Of a stretch of 64,000 nt of DNA, positions 35,642-44,380 are shown one piece after another. The translations under genes and the position numbers were made by a program. Source of the stretch: Thermoplasmata archaeon (lineage in GTDB: Archaea > Thermoplasmatota > Thermoplasmata > GCA-020350865); NCBI GenBank assembly GCA_020348445.1, contig CP070751.1, positions 4,653,060 to 4,717,059 on the forward strand, written 5' to 3'. Numbering within the stretch: position 1 is the stretch's first letter; every line of letters starts with the position of its first letter. The notes under the pieces were generated by a model that worked only from the letters and a program-made list of their open reading frames with translations, had not been told where the DNA came from and did no database searches.

Positions 35642-36340
35642 ATGATTATTATGATGAATTTACACAACCATACAACTTTCTCGGATGGCAGGTTCTCCCC
35701 CAGAGAAATAATCGAGGCAGGTATTGAGGCTGACTTTGCACATATCGCAATTACAGATCATTATATGACCAATAAAGTGGATTCCATACCCTATGATGGC
35801 CTCATGAATTACATACAAGATATCCGGGTATTGAAAGAGGAATTTCAGGACAAAATCATTGTTTTATGCGGTGTGGAGATAGATGCGTGCAAAAAGCGCA
35901 CTGACTTTGCAAAGATGCCGTACGAGGATCTCAATAAACTCGACCTTGTACTTTTCGAATATGTTCAAAATGATATCTGGAACGGAATGCCATTATGGGA
36001 ACTTTTAGGAATTAGGGAAAATATCAAACCACCGGTTGGTCTTGCACATAATGATATTGGTAAAAATTTCTCGCATAGCAAATATGATGAGTTGATAGCT
36101 GTTTTAGAAGCAAACAACATTTTTATTGAGCTTTGCCCAAGCTTGAGGAACTCGAAACTCAACACCCCATTTTATCATTTTGCAGAGGGCTTCTTCGCCA
36201 GTTTAAGGGATACAAAGGTGCTCATATCCATTGGCACCGATACACATACAAACCTAAAAAATGTGGGTAATATCGGCGACGCCATGGATTTTATAGAAAG
36301 ATATGGACTTCAGGATAATCTGATAACAAAGATTTTTTAG
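35642..36340 (+). CDS. PHP-domain metal-dependent phosphoesterase
   Basis: A PHP-superfamily protein of about 232 residues. The metal-binding NLHNHTTFSDG is near the N-terminus, ITDHYM around 40, the GVEIDA element around 80, VGLAHNDIG in the middle and SIGTDTHT near the C-terminus, so the trinuclear-metal ligands appear intact. Members are histidinol phosphatases, nucleases or phosphoesterases; the substrate here is unknown. The start is ambiguous (ATGs at 35642, 35651 and 35654). TATAAACG at 35610 would give a nearly leaderless mRNA starting at 35642. The stop overlaps the convergent phospholipid gene. Confidence 0.85.
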   Translation: MIIMMNLHNHTTFSDGRFSPREIIEAGIEADFAHIAITDHYMTNKVDSIPYDGLMNYIQDIRVLKEEFQDKIIVLCGVEIDACKKRTDFAKMPYEDLNKLDLVLFEYVQNDIWNGMPLWELLGIRENIKPPVGLAHNDIGKNFSHSKYDELIAVLEANNIFIELCPSLRNSKLNTPFYHFAEGFFASLRDTKVLISIGTDTHTNLKNVGNIGDAMDFIERYGLQDNLITKIF

Positions 36341-36957
36341 CGAGCCTTGCCCAACAATTTCCAGGTCCGAACTCCTCTTTGCACTGCTGTTATATGACCC
36401 GCGATGGCGAACCAGATCATTGCGTATTCCATTGGTGTAAAGAGCCATATTTTCCCGTTTAAAGTTATATAGGCCAGTAACTGGATCAATGGAACAATAA
36501 TGAGAACAACAAGCCTGTCCGCCCGTCCTAGTATTCCCCCGTAGTCCCTACCACAACCCAGTGCCTGAGCCTGGGTTCCCATGTAACTTGCTAAAATCAC
36601 GCCAAGCATCGCCAAAAGCCCAATGAACCAGTCACAATGGACTGAAAGCATTATTCCCCCTATTATGATAACATCAGCATACCTATCGAGGGTGTGATCC
36701 AAAAAATCTCCTCTTTTGGAGGTCTTATTCGTGAGTTTGGCGACCTTACCATCCAAGGCATCGAAAAGCGCATTGAATATTATACATAAAACCGCCAATA
36801 GTAACAACCAGATATAACTTAAATAGAAGATTATCCCGGCAAGAACCGCAAAAATGAATGCCACCCAGGTAATTGTATTGGGATTTACTCTTCTAAGCCG
36901 CTTGGCCAAGGGCAACAGGAAGGGATCCGCACTTGATCTATAATTGTTTAGAACCAT
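36337..36957 (-). CDS. CDP-alcohol phosphatidyltransferase (probable archaetidylinositol-phosphate synthase)
   Basis: A 206-residue membrane enzyme of the CDP-alcohol phosphotransferase family. The signature is DALDGKVAK...GDFLDHTLD, matching DxxDGxxAR...GxxxDxxxD except that the usual Arg is Lys. Five to six transmembrane helices follow. In archaea this class links a CDP-archaeol lipid to inositol phosphate, glycerol phosphate or serine; inositol phosphate is the most likely from overall similarity, but this is inference. AAGGT precedes the ATG. Convergent with the PHP gene, whose stop codon it overlaps. Confidence 0.85.
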   Translation of the reverse strand: MVLNNYRSSADPFLLPLAKRLRRVNPNTITWVAFIFAVLAGIIFYLSYIWLLLLAVLCIIFNALFDALDGKVAKLTNKTSKRGDFLDHTLDRYADVIIIGGIMLSVHCDWFIGLLAMLGVILASYMGTQAQALGCGRDYGGILGRADRLVVLIIVPLIQLLAYITLNGKIWLFTPMEYAMIWFAIAGHITAVQRGVRTWKLLGKAR

Positions 36958-37075
36958 TAAACAGACCTTCTGATTGAAATTCGGATGTAGTTATTGATTA
37001 TTCGTATTTTAAGATATTGCCAATATAAACCAACAACCTTTTTAAACCGATTACCCATTTGGGTTGGGGGATTGT

Positions 37076-38188
37076 ATGACAAAGGTTACAATAAGTATCA
37101 TAAAGGCAGATGTAGGAGGCTGGCCTGGCCACGCAACCGTACATCCGAGACTCATGGAAATCGCAAGGGATATGCTGTCTAAGGCTGTTGAAGGGGCAAT
37201 CATTTCGGACTTTCATGTTACGCACTGCGGGGACGACCTGGAGCTTATAATGAGCCATACAAAAGGGGATAACAACAAACATGTGCATGAGACGGCATGG
37301 AACATTTTCACAACGACCACGAAAGAGGCCAAGGCCCTGAAACTCTACGGGGCTGGACAGGACATGCTGTCCGATGCCTTCTCAGGTAATGTTCGAGGTA
37401 TGGGACCAGGCATTGCCGAGATGACTTTTACTGAAAGGAAGGCCGAGCCTGTTGTGGCTTATATGATGGATAAAACCGAACCTGGGGCATTTAATCTTCC
37501 CATTTTCAGGATGTTTGCTGATCCATTCAATACAGCGGGTCTTATCATAGATCCTAACCTGCACCCAGGTTTTATGTTCGAGATATGGGACATTATGGAG
37601 AGTAAAAAGGTCATGATGTCCTCACCAGAAGAGATGTACGATATTCTGGCCTTAATCGGGGCTAAGGGAAGATATGTTATAAAAAGGGTCTATCCCAAAG
37701 AGGGAGGGAAATTGCCGGCAAACGAGCCTGTGGCCGTGATATCCACTGAAAAGCTCTACAAGATAGCAGGCGAGTATGTTGGAAAGGACGACCCAGTTGC
37801 GGCGGTAAGGGCCCAATCAGGTTTACCTGCCCTTGGTGAGGTTCTGGAGCCCTTTGCATTTCCGCATCTTGTATCAGGATGGATGAGGGGCTCACATAAC
37901 GGGCCATTAATGCCAGTGAGTGTGAAGAATGCCACATGTACAAGATTCGACGGCCCTCCAAGGGTCGTGGGTCTGGGATTTCAGGTTTCGGATGGGAAGC
38001 TGGTGGGTCCAGTTGATCTGTTCGACGACCCAGGCTTTGATTACACAAGGGAAAGGGCACAGCGAGTTGCCGAGTACATGCGAAGGCACGGACCCTTCGA
38101 ACCGCACAGGTTACCTCTTGAAGACATGGAGTACACCACCTTGCCCAATGTGATGAAGAAGCTGAAAGACAGGTTCGCGAAGGTTTAG
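37076..38188 (+). CDS. fbp: Bifunctional fructose-1,6-bisphosphate aldolase/phosphatase
   Basis: The start is the ATG at 37076 after TTGGGGGAT (370 residues). This archaeal type V FBPase makes fructose 6-phosphate from triose phosphates in one gluconeogenic enzyme. Metal ligands are in SIIKADVGGWPGHATVHP at the N-terminus and HCGDDLELIMSH. The aldolase Schiff-base Lys and its Tyr are seen as Y234-V-G-K237 before DDPVAA. The length is typical. TTTTTAAACC about 45 nt upstream is a likely promoter. Single gene. Confidence 0.95.
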   Translation: MTKVTISIIKADVGGWPGHATVHPRLMEIARDMLSKAVEGAIISDFHVTHCGDDLELIMSHTKGDNNKHVHETAWNIFTTTTKEAKALKLYGAGQDMLSDAFSGNVRGMGPGIAEMTFTERKAEPVVAYMMDKTEPGAFNLPIFRMFADPFNTAGLIIDPNLHPGFMFEIWDIMESKKVMMSSPEEMYDILALIGAKGRYVIKRVYPKEGGKLPANEPVAVISTEKLYKIAGEYVGKDDPVAAVRAQSGLPALGEVLEPFAFPHLVSGWMRGSHNGPLMPVSVKNATCTRFDGPPRVVGLGFQVSDGKLVGPVDLFDDPGFDYTRERAQRVAEYMRRHGPFEPHRLPLEDMEYTTLPNVMKKLKDRFAKV

Positions 38189-38283
38189 TAGAAACATAAG
38201 TCATTGATCTTTACTCATTGTTGATTTAAATAACCACCGAGAATGGATTTAGATAGACATTGAAAAAGATAGGATGGGATAAA

Positions 38284-39087
38284 ATGGCCAGCTCGATAGC
38301 CGCCTTAAGGGGCGTTATTACATTCGCTGTTGTCCTGGTTATCTTACTAATTATTGCTGTAATCATCACTGCAATTTTATCCAGAAAAGGTAAGAAATAC
38401 CTTGGCAGAATAATAACAGGCTGTTTGCTCATTATTTTTTCTTTATCACTTATTATAGGATTTTGGAGTTTTATGGGTATTATGGGACCTGCACAGAGCG
38501 CAGAAGATGTTGCTTCCCAAGAGCAAGAGGGTAATTTTAAGGACCACGATGAAGGTGATATCGTTACCATAAGGGATACAATATCCAGAATTGATACTAA
38601 ACCCATCTCCAATAAGACATACGTTATAATCTGGTTTGACAGTTCTGGCAGTGGGGATGATGACTTCAACGTTACTTTTAGGGATGATATACGGGGTGAT
38701 TACAATGAAAAAGATGTTGTGGTCGTTTTCCTCGAGGTGGTTTATATAAACGCCACTAGCGATATCGAGATACTGAGATACCATGCCCCCGGTAAGGAAT
38801 TGGGTGCAAGATCTTTTCAGATTTACCCTTCGCTTTTTGCTGATATCTGGTTTTGGCTCCTTCTTCTCATCGGGATAGTTGAGCTTGTCCTTGGAATCCT
38901 TGGATGGAGAAAGAAGAAACCAGAGGGGGAATCTGAAGAAGAATCCTCCGAAACAAAAGGAACTGCAAAGAAAGGGAAAGATGAGCTTCCAGATGAAAAT
39001 GCCTTACTCGTAGATTCGCAGGATTCGGGTTCCCAAAAAGAGCCATTGATTACAGATAAAGAAGGATTGCCTGATGATGAAACTTAA
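38284..39087 (+). CDS. Membrane protein with three helices and an extracytoplasmic beta domain
   Basis: The start is the ATG at 38284 after GGATGG (267 residues). Two N-terminal transmembrane helices (VITFAVVLVILLIIAVIITAI and IITGCLLIIFSLSLIIGFW) precede a domain of about 100 residues rich in beta strands (GDIVTIRDTISRIDTK to VVVVFLEVVYI), possibly OB-like. A third helix (IWFWLLLLIGIVELVLGIL) and a charged 65-residue cytosolic tail follow. Not recognised as a named family. The outer domain resembles small cell-envelope proteins of this clade; function unknown. Confidence 0.7.
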   Translation: MASSIAALRGVITFAVVLVILLIIAVIITAILSRKGKKYLGRIITGCLLIIFSLSLIIGFWSFMGIMGPAQSAEDVASQEQEGNFKDHDEGDIVTIRDTISRIDTKPISNKTYVIIWFDSSGSGDDDFNVTFRDDIRGDYNEKDVVVVFLEVVYINATSDIEILRYHAPGKELGARSFQIYPSLFADIWFWLLLLIGIVELVLGILGWRKKKPEGESEEESSETKGTAKKGKDELPDENALLVDSQDSGSQKEPLITDKEGLPDDET

Positions 39088-39124
39088 AAGAAGCGATAAA
39101 CCGCAAAGAAAGCCGCTTTTATCA

Positions 39125-40294
39125 TCAATTTTCTGAAGGTTTCACGATTCTCTTTTCTCTTTTGAAGACCAGATATTTGCTACCAAAGAAGTTCACTAGC
39201 ATCACGATTATGATGGCGATGAGCAGAACGAATCTTTCAATGGATAAAAGGGATACAAACAAGTTCACCAATGGTCCTTTATAAGAGCTCCATGCATCCT
39301 GATATGTCAACATGGTGTCGATAATCAATGTTCTTATCAACCACGCACCTAAAGCAACTGCAACGAACATGAAATACTGCTTTGTAACCTTGCTTTTTCT
39401 GCGTTCCTTATCCTGGAATGTCCACACTTTATTAAGAGCATAATTGAAGGTCACAGCAGCGCCGAATGAGATGGTCTGAGAGTACAGCGTTCCAGTTATT
39501 TGACCATAGGCATTTAGAAAGAAGCTGTAATATACGAGGGAGAACACACCCAAATCCACAAAAATCCCAAGGCCGCCAACAGCGCAGAACTTAAGAAATT
39601 GATAAAAAGAGCTGTCTTTGTGGAAATAAAGGCTCAATGCGTGGGATAGGTAGTTTTTTACAACCTTGGCACCGAGCTTGCTTTCCCCGTAGGCCCTATT
39701 CTTAAAAACGTATGGCTCCTCGACTAAATGCTCATAGTTGCCTTTAACAATTATTTCTAAACCAATTTTATATCCCTTCGGTTTTAGCTCGACACCTTCT
39801 ATTACCTCCCTCTTCAGCATGAAAAAGCCTGACATTGGATCCTTGACCTTCGTAACCGGTCTTGCGATGAGAGACGCGCATTTGGACACTATCTTTCTTT
39901 TCATGGTCCAATTCTCGATTCCCCCACCCGGAACATGTCTTGAGCCTATTACGAGTTCTGCTTCTTCATTCTGTATATGTTTCAGCATTTTGGGGAGAAC
40001 TTCTGGTGGATGACTGAGATCTGCGTCCATCACACACAGCACATCACCTTTTGCACTCTCCATGCCTTTTATTGCAGCTGAGGATAGACCGCGCTCGTTC
40101 TTTCGGACGATGACTTGGATATTATAACTGCTTTTTAGGTCTTCTGCCACTTTCGCTGTACCGTCCGGGGAGTTGTCGTCAACGATTACGAGTTCTCCTT
40201 CTATCTTATTTTCATCCAGCACCTTGAATATTCTTTTGACTAGCTGGGGGATATTTTCCTTTTCATTGTATGTTGGCACTATGATAGAAAGCAT
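39125..40294 (-). CDS. Dolichol-phosphate mannosyl/glycosyltransferase fused to GtrA membrane domain
   Basis: The start is the ATG at 40294 (MLSIIVPTYNE), giving 389 residues; the longer open frame upstream includes a short zinc-ribbon-like frame instead. Residues 1-235 are a GT2 DPM1-type domain: IIVPTYNEKENI, VDDNSPDGT, MDADLSHPPE and GSRHVPGG. Residues 245-385 form four transmembrane helices of the GtrA type (FCAVGGLGIFVDLGVFSLVY to FFGSKYLVFKREK). The enzyme loads a sugar onto dolichyl phosphate for protein glycosylation, consistent with the many sequons in the surface proteins of this window. Confidence 0.92.
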   Translation of the reverse strand: MLSIIVPTYNEKENIPQLVKRIFKVLDENKIEGELVIVDDNSPDGTAKVAEDLKSSYNIQVIVRKNERGLSSAAIKGMESAKGDVLCVMDADLSHPPEVLPKMLKHIQNEEAELVIGSRHVPGGGIENWTMKRKIVSKCASLIARPVTKVKDPMSGFFMLKREVIEGVELKPKGYKIGLEIIVKGNYEHLVEEPYVFKNRAYGESKLGAKVVKNYLSHALSLYFHKDSSFYQFLKFCAVGGLGIFVDLGVFSLVYYSFFLNAYGQITGTLYSQTISFGAAVTFNYALNKVWTFQDKERRKSKVTKQYFMFVAVALGAWLIRTLIIDTMLTYQDAWSSYKGPLVNLFVSLLSIERFVLLIAIIIVMLVNFFGSKYLVFKREKRIVKPSEN

Positions 40295-40355
40295 TTGTCC
40301 ACACTCGAATGTCCTCTTGCCTCGGCACGGTGTAAGAAACCCTGTGGTATAAAGT

Positions 40356-40475
40356 TTACCTGTTTTGGTTGTTTTTGCATGGCTTCCCTTGCAGGTCGTT
40401 TTTTCCACAAGAAGGACAGAACATTGCCTTCATTGGGAGATTTGTTCCACTATTTGGACAGAAGACACCTTTCAT
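40356..40475 (-). CDS. Very small zinc-ribbon-like frame, one cysteine missing
   Basis: A 39-residue frame begins at ATG 40475 with GGATG five nt upstream. The product, MKGVFCPNSGTNLP then MFCPSCGKN, has the layout of the zinc_ribbon_2 element, except that the second cysteine of the first pair is serine. It may be a small protein or the remnant of a longer zinc-ribbon gene. It overlaps the 5' open extension of the glycosyltransferase gene in another frame. The rest of the 40295-40647 gap holds only the cca promoter. Confidence 0.35.
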   Translation of the reverse strand: MKGVFCPNSGTNLPMKAMFCPSCGKNDLQGKPCKNNQNR

Positions 40476-40647
40476 CTAATCATCCTTCCAATATATTAGG
40501 CCGCCATTTGCCTCCTAAATTCTTGAAACTCGATTCCATTATATCTCAAGGTATATTTGCATTTTCTTTAATCATTAAAAATTTTCACTAGACATTCCAG
40601 TCATCAACCAGAAAATCTTTTATCCCATTATACTTTATACCACCTAT

Positions 40648-41988
40648 ATGGATATAGAAAGAGAGGTTCTTTTAAAGATAGAACCAAAGGAAGATGAGAA
40701 CAAACACATATTAAAAGTTATAGAGAATGTGAAAGTTGAGATTCAAAGAGTAGCAGAATCACTTGGATTAAGTGTTGAGCCTATTTTGGTTGGTTCTGTT
40801 GCGAAGGACACACACTTAACAGACCCAGATATTGACATTTTCGTGATGTTTCCCCCCACAACTAAAAGACAGGATTTAGAGCTGTACGGATTGAAGATAG
40901 GCAACGCTGTTTTGAAGAAATGCGAAAAGAAATATGCCGAACACCCATATGTATATGGCTATTACGATGATCTGAAAGTTGAAATCGTCCCATGTTATAA
41001 AATCGAAGATCCTTTACAGAAAATGAGTGCCGTGGATAGAACTCCCTTTCATACCAACTACATTATTAAAAATCAAAAACCTGAGCAGAAAAATCAAGTT
41101 AGACTCCTTAAGCAGTTCTTAAAGGGCATTGGTATTTACGGGGCTGAGGCCGAAATTGAGGGATTCTCAGGATATCTATGTGAATTGCTCGTGCTGAACT
41201 ATGGTGATTTCAAGAATATTGTTGCTCATGCCAAAGATTGGAAAAAAGGTGTGGTAATCACATTTGTAAATGGAGATTTCAGGGAATTTAACGAGACCTT
41301 GATAGTCGTGGATCCAGTGGATCCCGAAAGGAATGTGGCATCCGCTTTATCTGAGGAGAATTTCGCGACTTTCATCCATGCATGCAGGGAATATTACGCA
41401 AAGCCAAGATTCGAGTTCTTCTTTCCTAATGACATCACTCCTGAGCCCATAAAGATCCTGAAAAACAAAATAGAAAGGAGGGGAACGACTTTACTTTGCA
41501 TAATTTTCGATACCCCACAGACCCTTCCTGATATATTGCATTCACAACTTCGAAAATCCATGCGGGCCATTGCGAACCTCTGCGAAAAATATGATTTCAA
41601 ATTCATAGGTTCAGATTATTTTGTAAATACTGAGGTGATGTTGTTATTTGAGTTCGAAGTATATTCCCTACCCCAAACGAAAGTACATAAAGGACCACCT
41701 GTATGGCATCCAAATGCCTCGGATTTTCTTCAAAAATGGACCTGCTCCTCGAAACTCGTTTCGGGTCCTTACATAAAAAACGGCAGTTGGTATGTGGATA
41801 TAGAAAGGGATTTTAAAAACGCAAGGGAACTTATTGAGGCAAAACTCGGCACTTTAAGCCTTGGCAGACATATAAACGGATCAGTAAAAAAAGGATATAG
41901 AATCCTTAAGGGCATAAAGATCGTTGAGGAACGTTACGCCGGGTGGTTGACCATGTTCCTTAATAAAAAATTTAGATGGGAATACTGA
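40648..41988 (+). CDS. cca: CCA-adding enzyme (archaeal class I tRNA nucleotidyltransferase)
   Basis: A 446-residue enzyme that adds CCA to tRNA 3' ends using CTP and ATP. The nucleotidyltransferase signature is VGSVAKDTHLTDPDIDIFVMF near residue 48, with the carboxylates of DID. The archaeal tail domain is present, including PPVWHPNASDFLQKW. No ribosome binding site precedes the ATG; TTATACTTTATA at 40625-40636 is the TATA box of an apparently leaderless mRNA. The only tRNA gene in the window lacks an encoded CCA, in keeping with the need for this enzyme. Confidence 0.95.
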   Translation: MDIEREVLLKIEPKEDENKHILKVIENVKVEIQRVAESLGLSVEPILVGSVAKDTHLTDPDIDIFVMFPPTTKRQDLELYGLKIGNAVLKKCEKKYAEHPYVYGYYDDLKVEIVPCYKIEDPLQKMSAVDRTPFHTNYIIKNQKPEQKNQVRLLKQFLKGIGIYGAEAEIEGFSGYLCELLVLNYGDFKNIVAHAKDWKKGVVITFVNGDFREFNETLIVVDPVDPERNVASALSEENFATFIHACREYYAKPRFEFFFPNDITPEPIKILKNKIERRGTTLLCIIFDTPQTLPDILHSQLRKSMRAIANLCEKYDFKFIGSDYFVNTEVMLLFEFEVYSLPQTKVHKGPPVWHPNASDFLQKWTCSSKLVSGPYIKNGSWYVDIERDFKNARELIEAKLGTLSLGRHINGSVKKGYRILKGIKIVEERYAGWLTMFLNKKFRWEY

Positions 41989-41990
41989 AA

Positions 41991-42695
41991 TCAGTAAACA
42001 TTGAATCTTCCAGATAAGGATGCCTCATGATCGTTTATGTCTTTCGCAGAAATAATGTATTCATGCATCCCTTGACGAAGATCATATAAAACATATGAGA
42101 ACTCATTATCTTCGATACGGTTCATTCGACCGCTTTGGATTTCTATAAAACTCTCCCCCTCCTTTCTTTTGATCGTTATTTTAACTGTATCCTTGTCAAC
42201 CTCTACATTATCGACTATTATGACGTTAATGCTTACGTTTACATTGTAGTTTAATAGATCCACATTGGTCTCGTTTAGCTTGGTCCAATTTCCTTGGCTC
42301 CCAAAATATATTGTATCTTTTTCTATTGTTGGCGAACTAAAGTCCGAAAAAGGTGGATTACTTAATAGAATCCAGATAGCGAGCCAAGTGAACAGATACA
42401 TTATAATATTGCCTGCCCATTGTTTATTTTCAATCAAGGAAGTATCAATACCAATTAAGGGGTAAATGTGCCTTAAGAAAATAATTGCTATAAAACCGGT
42501 CAAAGCAGCTAAAGCGATGTCTGCATAAGTTAAACCAAAAGACACTACGCCCATTAATACCGCATAACCAAATGTCACGAAGAGGATTTTTGAATCTCTT
42601 ACTTCCTTTCTTAGAAATTCCTCTTCATCAAACTCGGGCATCTTGAATTCATAGGTTTCTTCTTCTTCCTTTACCTTTCTCCTTTTCTTCGCCAT
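41991..42695 (-). CDS. Membrane protein with extracytoplasmic Ig-like domain
   Basis: A 234-residue protein: a charged N-terminus (AKKRRKVKEEEETYEFKMPEF), then three to four transmembrane helices between residues 37 and 115, and a C-terminal beta-sandwich-like domain of about 110 residues (NVNVSINVIIVDNVEV, then HEYIISAKDINDHEASLSGRF). The C-terminal part is probably outside the cell and has N-glycosylation sites. Not recognised as a named family. The stop codon lies two nt from the convergent cca stop. The mRNA looks leaderless. Confidence 0.7.
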   Translation of the reverse strand: MAKKRRKVKEEEETYEFKMPEFDEEEFLRKEVRDSKILFVTFGYAVLMGVVSFGLTYADIALAALTGFIAIIFLRHIYPLIGIDTSLIENKQWAGNIIMYLFTWLAIWILLSNPPFSDFSSPTIEKDTIYFGSQGNWTKLNETNVDLLNYNVNVSINVIIVDNVEVDKDTVKITIKRKEGESFIEIQSGRMNRIEDNEFSYVLYDLRQGMHEYIISAKDINDHEASLSGRFNVY

Positions 42696-42784
42696 AATAG
42701 TTCGGTAATGGTGCAGAGGATAAAAATGTTTTCTAAAGATTAAAAGCGGGCGTTAGGGAATTTCTAGTTTATAATGATAGCGAA

Positions 42785-42855
42785 GGACGTGAGGGGTGTT
42801 CAAGGTTAAGAAATAATTGATGTGTCAACATAACTTGAATACAACGCACGTCCGC
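42785..42855 (+). repeat. Partial copies of the tRNA-Arg 3' end
   Basis: GGACGTGAGGGG at 42785-42796 repeats 12 bases of the neighbouring tRNA (42882-42893) in the same orientation, 97 nt away, with weaker similarity beyond (TTCAAGG versus TTCGAACC). CACGTCCGC at 42847-42855 repeats the tRNA end in inverted orientation. These could be leftover attachment sites from integration at the tRNA 3' end, or chance plus a processing hairpin. Confidence 0.35.
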
Positions 42856-42880
42856 GTATTAAATTAATATAAAAGTTAAG

Positions 42881-42955
42881 CGGACGTGAGGGGATTCGAA
42901 CCCCTGATCCACGGCTTAGGAGGCCGTTGCCCTATCCAGACTAGGCCACACGCCC
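42881..42955 (-). tRNA. tRNA-Arg, anticodon CCT
   Basis: Read on the minus strand, the gene folds into a full cloverleaf: acceptor stem GGGCGTG/CACGTCC (one G-T pair), anticodon stem ACGGC/GCCGT with loop CTCCTAA (U33, anticodon CCT for AGG codons), T arm GGGGTTCGAATCCCC, and discriminator G73. There is no intron and no encoded CCA. A TCTAATATAG promoter-like element lies about 35 nt upstream. The sequence just after the gene, on the same strand, contains GCGGACGTG, complementary to the acceptor 3' strand. Confidence 0.95.
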
Positions 42956-43168
42956 TTTCTTTTTTATCTGTAAAGCTATATTAGATAATTAATTTTCTGA
43001 AAGCCTTGTTCGTGCTCTTATTTTCTTTTAATGTTAAAATGATAGGGTGGTAAAAAAATAAAACAATCCTTTTTTGCCGAATTCAAACTTATTGAGATTT
43101 CATTATCATAAAAAGCGTATCTTAAATAAAGTTATAAAAAATAAAAATTACCTCCTCCCCGGAAGGTT

Positions 43169-43192
43169 AAAGGCCCCACATGGGGACCCTTT
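43169..43192 (-). terminator. Hairpin terminator after the lysine-rich gene
   Basis: On the minus strand, AAAGGGTCCCCATGTGGGGCCTTT forms a strong stem 15 nt after the lysine-rich stop codon, followed by TAATTTTTATTTTTT. This is a classic stem plus T-run arrangement and supports transcription of the small gene on the minus strand. The remaining 42956-43168 sequence is AT-rich, without a visible gene. Confidence 0.6.
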
Positions 43193-43206
43193 AGGTTGAA
43201 GAACAT

Positions 43207-43359
43207 TCATCTTTTCTTCTTCTTTTTAGTGCTCTTCTTCTTCTTTGTTGTTTTCTTCTTTGTTGTCTTCTTCTTTTTGGTACCCTTCTTCTTTGTTGTT
43301 TTCTTCTTTTTGGTACCTTTCTTCTTTGTTGTCTTCTTCTTTGTTTTCTTCTTCGCCAT
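43207..43359 (-). CDS. Lysine-rich 50-residue protein, possible chromatin or nucleic-acid-binding protein
   Basis: ATG at 43359 follows GGTGAGAG with ideal spacing. The product has 50 residues: 32 Lys, 12 Thr, and single or few Arg, Gly, Ser and Ala. It is built of KKKTT/KKKGT units, like the C-terminal tails of histone H1 and bacterial histone H1-like proteins. A GTTTTTAAACC TATA-like box lies about 70 nt upstream and a hairpin terminator 15 nt downstream. The plus strand shows an open frame of Phe/Leu/Val runs, which is only the complement. The gene follows the GINS gene on the same strand. DNA or RNA binding is inference from charge. Confidence 0.6.
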   Translation of the reverse strand: MAKKKTKKKTTKKKGTKKKKTTKKKGTKKKKTTKKKTTKKKKSTKKKKKR

Positions 43360-43524
43360 CTCTCTCACCACATCCTTTTATGCATATAGGTGTGTGATTA
43401 AGTAGAGGTAATACTTTAGTGGTTTAAAAACTTTTGTAAAAAATTTACTTTTTCATCTGTTTTTTTATCATAAAAAAAACTTTTTTAAAAATTAATTATC
43501 TATGTTCTGCAGAAAAATTTATTG

Positions 43525-44229
43525 TTAACTTTGAATTATCTTAGCTTTCCCGTGCTTACATAGAATCCTTGCGTATTCCAAGGGTAATGTTATCGTATCA
43601 TCTTTTTTTAAATTGAATATTCTTTCCTCTGTTTCGAAGGAGGGAATATCCTCTAAGATTAGAATTACAGGATTTTCTTTGTGAGAATCATCGATTTGTA
43701 AGTTACTTTCATCTATCATTTTCATATCTTCTTTTGTTAGATTATTTTCTTCGAAAATACTTTCTTTAGTTAGATCTTTCTCCATGGTTTTTTGGCCAAG
43801 GGATGATGTCTTTTTTATTTCGCATGCATCTTCTTTGGCATTTAATATAATGTTCGAACGATTCTTAATTAGCACCTCAACGAGGTTATTAAAAGCATTC
43901 TTTTCCTCGATTGTCATTAGATCGATTTTTGGATTCCCTCCGTTTGCAGCAGATAATGCTAACAATACTATCTTCCTTTCTCTGAGCTCATAAATTTCCA
44001 AAATCCTTTTTTCTGACTTATGGAATTCGTCCTCAAGCATTAGGGTTCTTGGGGATGCAGGATCATTTTTACGTTCCTCAATATAATTGGATCTTAATTT
44101 TTCTATGTAGTCCATGATATTTTTAAAGAAATGCGGAGGTAGTTTTGTGAGAGTTGCAGAATTCCGTTCTTCACGATATACCTGTGCTATCATTTCAAAA
44201 TTGAATGTCTTATCTTCTCTTGGCATCAT
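43525..44229 (-). CDS. DNA replication complex GINS subunit (archaeal Gins51-type)
   Basis: A 234-residue GINS-family protein, part of the CMG-like helicase that activates MCM at replication forks. The N-terminal helical A domain spans about residues 1-115 (YREERNSATLTKLPPHFFKNIMDYI, then RTLMLEDEFHKSEKRILEIYELRERKI). A low-complexity linker follows. The C-terminal B domain is VILILEDIPSFETEERIFNLKKDDTITLP then EYARILCKHGKAKII. The domain order A-then-B is that of Gins51/Sld5. Ribosome binding site weak. It is divergent from the HisA-like gene. Confidence 0.88.
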   Translation of the reverse strand: MMPREDKTFNFEMIAQVYREERNSATLTKLPPHFFKNIMDYIEKLRSNYIEERKNDPASPRTLMLEDEFHKSEKRILEIYELRERKIVLLALSAANGGNPKIDLMTIEEKNAFNNLVEVLIKNRSNIILNAKEDACEIKKTSSLGQKTMEKDLTKESIFEENNLTKEDMKMIDESNLQIDDSHKENPVILILEDIPSFETEERIFNLKKDDTITLPLEYARILCKHGKAKIIQS

Positions 44230-44380
44230 GCCTACATAGATAAAGTCATATTAGGAATTTTTGAATGTTAATTATTTGCTCAATTACATTCTCACCGCAT
44301 ATTTTATTTACCACTCTAACAATCTCCCGTAAGGAATTAAGTGAGAAAATAGGCCTAATAATTCACTTGGGGATAACAAC

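Noticed and set aside
36994-37182. Short plus-strand frame over the FBPase start
   Set aside because: It is out of frame with the well-supported fbp gene and starts upstream of its promoter.
43196-43405. Plus-strand frame of Phe, Leu and Val runs (69 codons)
   Set aside because: It is the complement of the lysine-rich minus-strand gene, which has the ribosome binding site, promoter and terminator; the plus-strand product would be an implausible hydrophobic repeat.
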